This document shows positions 61,712 to 64,000 of a stretch of DNA of 64,000 bases, in pieces (position 1 is the stretch's first letter; each line of letters begins with the position of its first letter). The position numbers and the translations under genes were made by a program. The notes beneath the pieces are model-generated. The model had not been told where the DNA came from. It did no database searches and saw nothing but the letters and a program-made list of their open reading frames with translations. The stretch spans positions 15,092,085-15,156,084 of the forward strand of contig OY727103.1 of assembly GCA_963402885.1 (NCBI GenBank), in the 5' to 3' direction. The DNA comes from Antedon bifida. Its lineage: Eukaryota; Echinodermata; Crinoidea; Comatulida; Antedonidae.

Positions 61712-64000
61712 GTGAGTACTTAATACTTTAATTGACCAACTTGACAAACTTATCAAATGGTTGCATTTAGTAATTAAAATTTCAATGCGCTGAGTTTTTT
61801 CAGCAGAATAACACCTGTATTCTTAAGCCAAGCCTTAGTCGTAGTTTGAGCTAAAATGACATCATTTTAATTCATAAACCGAACTTCAACTAAAGAACCT
61901 CGACTAAATTGAGACAAATTTTGATCGATTAGCAAGCTAAATCGCTGAGTAAATGGTTTTTAAACAAGGGTTATAAAAAATTAACAGTTATTAAGTTTCG
62001 AATTGGCCAGTCAAAGTTCGAACTACGACTAAAGTTTGGTTTAAGAATATGGGCGTTAATTTATTTAGTCCAACAGCCACCAGTAGTCTAGCCCATTACA
62101 GGATTGATACAATAACTAAACAATACAAATGTATAATAACTTTTATTTTTTCATTGAAGGATATAAAAAACAGTAACATAACAACTTGGACTATATTATA
62201 ACAAAAATATTAAAAGAATAGTAAATATGAAATATTTTAATAACCCTTTTTATTATAAGACTATTGATAAACTATTTAATAATCCAGCGAATATTGTAAT
62301 TATAATTGTAATACATTATTGTTTTGAGTGTAATTGTGGGATTTTCCAGTATTAATACAATGCCAATATTGATGACATGTTATACATAGATTAGTTATTA
62401 ATACAAAGCAAATAGTTTATCAATCAATCAATAGTATGACTCTATGAGTATATTGCAATTCATGCTAGTGTGTTTGGTATCCATTATTTACTATTTGTAG
62501 GTAGATCATTCAGTAGAAAATGCAATGAAAAAGTAATGTAATCTACGATATTAAAATGGAGGCTTAATAGCTTCCTTAATTAACAAAAAACATTGACAGT
62601 TGTTTGAACTATTGTACTGTAGTTCCACAGGAAATCACCAAGTAAAACTATACACTACCCCCTCTATAGTTCACAAGTAGATAAGTATAGAATAAACAGT
62701 CGTATAATATTATATTTTATGCTATTGTGAGCGAGCGTTTGACATTTAAAAACAAGAGCTGTTTGTGTTCAAGATTGTTTCATTTATGATATCTTCTATT
62801 TGTTAGTTTTTTTCTGGAATTTTGTTAAGAGTTAACAATATTGATTGATATATTATGCAGTTTTTCGTTGCGATCGCGTTAAGCCAATGTTGGCATGGAT
62901 GACAGCGTTGGAATGTCAACTTGTGTGATGGGTTTTGAGCCAACACACAGCCAGTTGATGGATTATATAAGGCATTTGGTGAGGAGGATTATTTAATTAG
63001 GGATTTTAATATTGAAATATTATTATATATTTCGGAAAATTATTATTAATGAGATTGATGGTGAAGGTGGTAAAAAAATATATTGGCACGGTCTTAAAGG
63101 GAGAGTATAATAAGATAGGTTGTCAGTTTTTATTCTAATGTAATGAAATTAAATATTTCAACAGATATTAAAGTAATACCTTAGTTTTGAATTAGTAATA
63201 GTAGGCTTAGAGATGTATATATCCATGCCATAAAATTAAGAACCATCATTTCTATAATAAATGCAATTCTTGTGGATAAAATCCCATCCTGTTCCTAATT
63301 TTGTGACAAAAATAAATTTAAAACGAGATTAAAATGAAGATGAAATTTAGCTTATAATGTGAGCACTTTGTTGCTATATAAATCCTTTAATATTGTGCTG
63401 TATCTTGGATTAAATTGGATTGGAATATACTGTATTAGATTGTATAGAAAATTACTATTATAAACGAAAGTAAAACAAACTCATTAAATACCACCTAATA
63501 GATATTAGAATTCTGTATATTGATTCATAATAAACTTTATATATTTAGAACAGCTCTAAGTCTAATGCAGTGTTTTATGATTATTATTTCTAAATGCTAC
63601 AATAAAAACGCTGTCGTAAAGGTCAAATGTATTGTACGCATTATTGGGAGTTTTTTTTTTTTTCAATTGATTTTTAGTTTCAATTATTTTGGATCTGCTT
63701 ATTAGTGTTGTGTATATGGATTTTGACAGTGTTGTTTAAATGAATGTATTTTCTACAATAAATATCTTTATCAGATTGGCTTCATTTTCTTGGGTTTGAT
63801 GGTTGCTGACATTGAAATGGCCGGACTGCAACCAGGGTTTTCATAATTCCATTATATTTTGACTCCTTTGGAAAAAAATTCTTTTCAATAAACATCATTG
63901 TTTTCCGATGTTTAGTTTGTTAAATTTGTCCTAATTCAAAGAACAAAGAAAACTGTATTGGAACAGTAGAAACTACATATATTAATATTTTCTAGATGAT
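61712..64000. other. ATXN7 intron 3 (partial)
   Basis: AT-rich, without a further ataxin-7 exon that I can recognise. The next exon should continue the zinc-binding segment with a His-containing basic stretch and start in phase 1; none is visible before 64000. Confidence 0.45.

Noticed and set aside
62895-62978. 28-codon frame starting at an ATG and ending at a GTGAGG donor
   Set aside because: It looks like an alternative first exon, but its phase (0) does not match the phase-1 junctions of ATXN7, and no promoter or family similarity is visible.
1-64000. tRNA, rRNA genes and CRISPR arrays
   Set aside because: Only tRNA-derived SINE heads were found, with no intact tRNA fold, and the regular 20-bp repeats have no unique spacers.

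Overview
This window is animal nuclear DNA: AT-rich, with many short introns bounded by GT/AG, axonemal dynein and ataxin-7 genes, SINEs, MITEs and an LTR retrotransposon. Gene content and repeat style suggest a marine invertebrate, perhaps a deuterostome such as an echinoderm. That assignment is a weak inference; nothing in the sequence names the species.

Region 1 (1680-48200, + strand) is one very large gene, an inner-arm axonemal dynein heavy chain that best resembles DNAH3. I assembled 65 exons. Their phases agree from end to end and give 12,181 coding nt (about 4,059 codons), stopping at 48198-48200. Vertebrate DNAH3 is about 4,100 residues, so only a short N-terminal piece should lie upstream of the window. 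Tail, linker, AAA1-AAA6, stalk with microtubule-binding tip, and C-terminal cap are all present in order. At least six further phase-compatible segments look like cassette exons, including a 267-nt Lys/Ser-rich one.

Intron 3 of this gene (3273-11695) carries two paralogous genes on the opposite strand, copy A (coding 6007 to 3725) and copy B (coding 10615 to 9087). They have the same three-exon structure, a noncoding first exon and a shared proximal promoter. Each encodes a basic NLS-like start, an Asn/Val/Thr repeat segment (large in A, tiny in B) and a conserved C-terminal domain of about 250 residues that I do not recognise.

Region 2 (48201-50241) holds the dynein 3' UTR and a gap. Region 3 (50242 to beyond 64000, + strand) is the 5' part of an ataxin-7 gene (SAGA deubiquitinase-module subunit): two small N-terminal exons, an 11-kb intron, and the exon with the start of the SCA7-type zinc-binding segment. 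The 11-kb intron holds a 1.8-kb minisatellite of about 90 units of 20 bp, and a complete, very recent LTR retrotransposon insertion (55438-60980) with a 5-bp target duplication and LTRs that differ by one T in a T-run. The element's single 897-codon ORF is an in-frame deletion derivative that joins Gag and protease to the RT thumb and RNase H, without integrase or the RT core. Its SCAN-like Gag and the junction position fit a Gmr1-type (PR-IN-RT-RH) parent.

MITE families (one with TTA target duplications and six copies, one with an 8-bp target duplication, one TA-flanked, one of about 220 bp with three copies), two tRNA-derived SINEs, a possible solo LTR, local tandem duplications and a stray copy of a dynein exon fill much of the remaining intron space.
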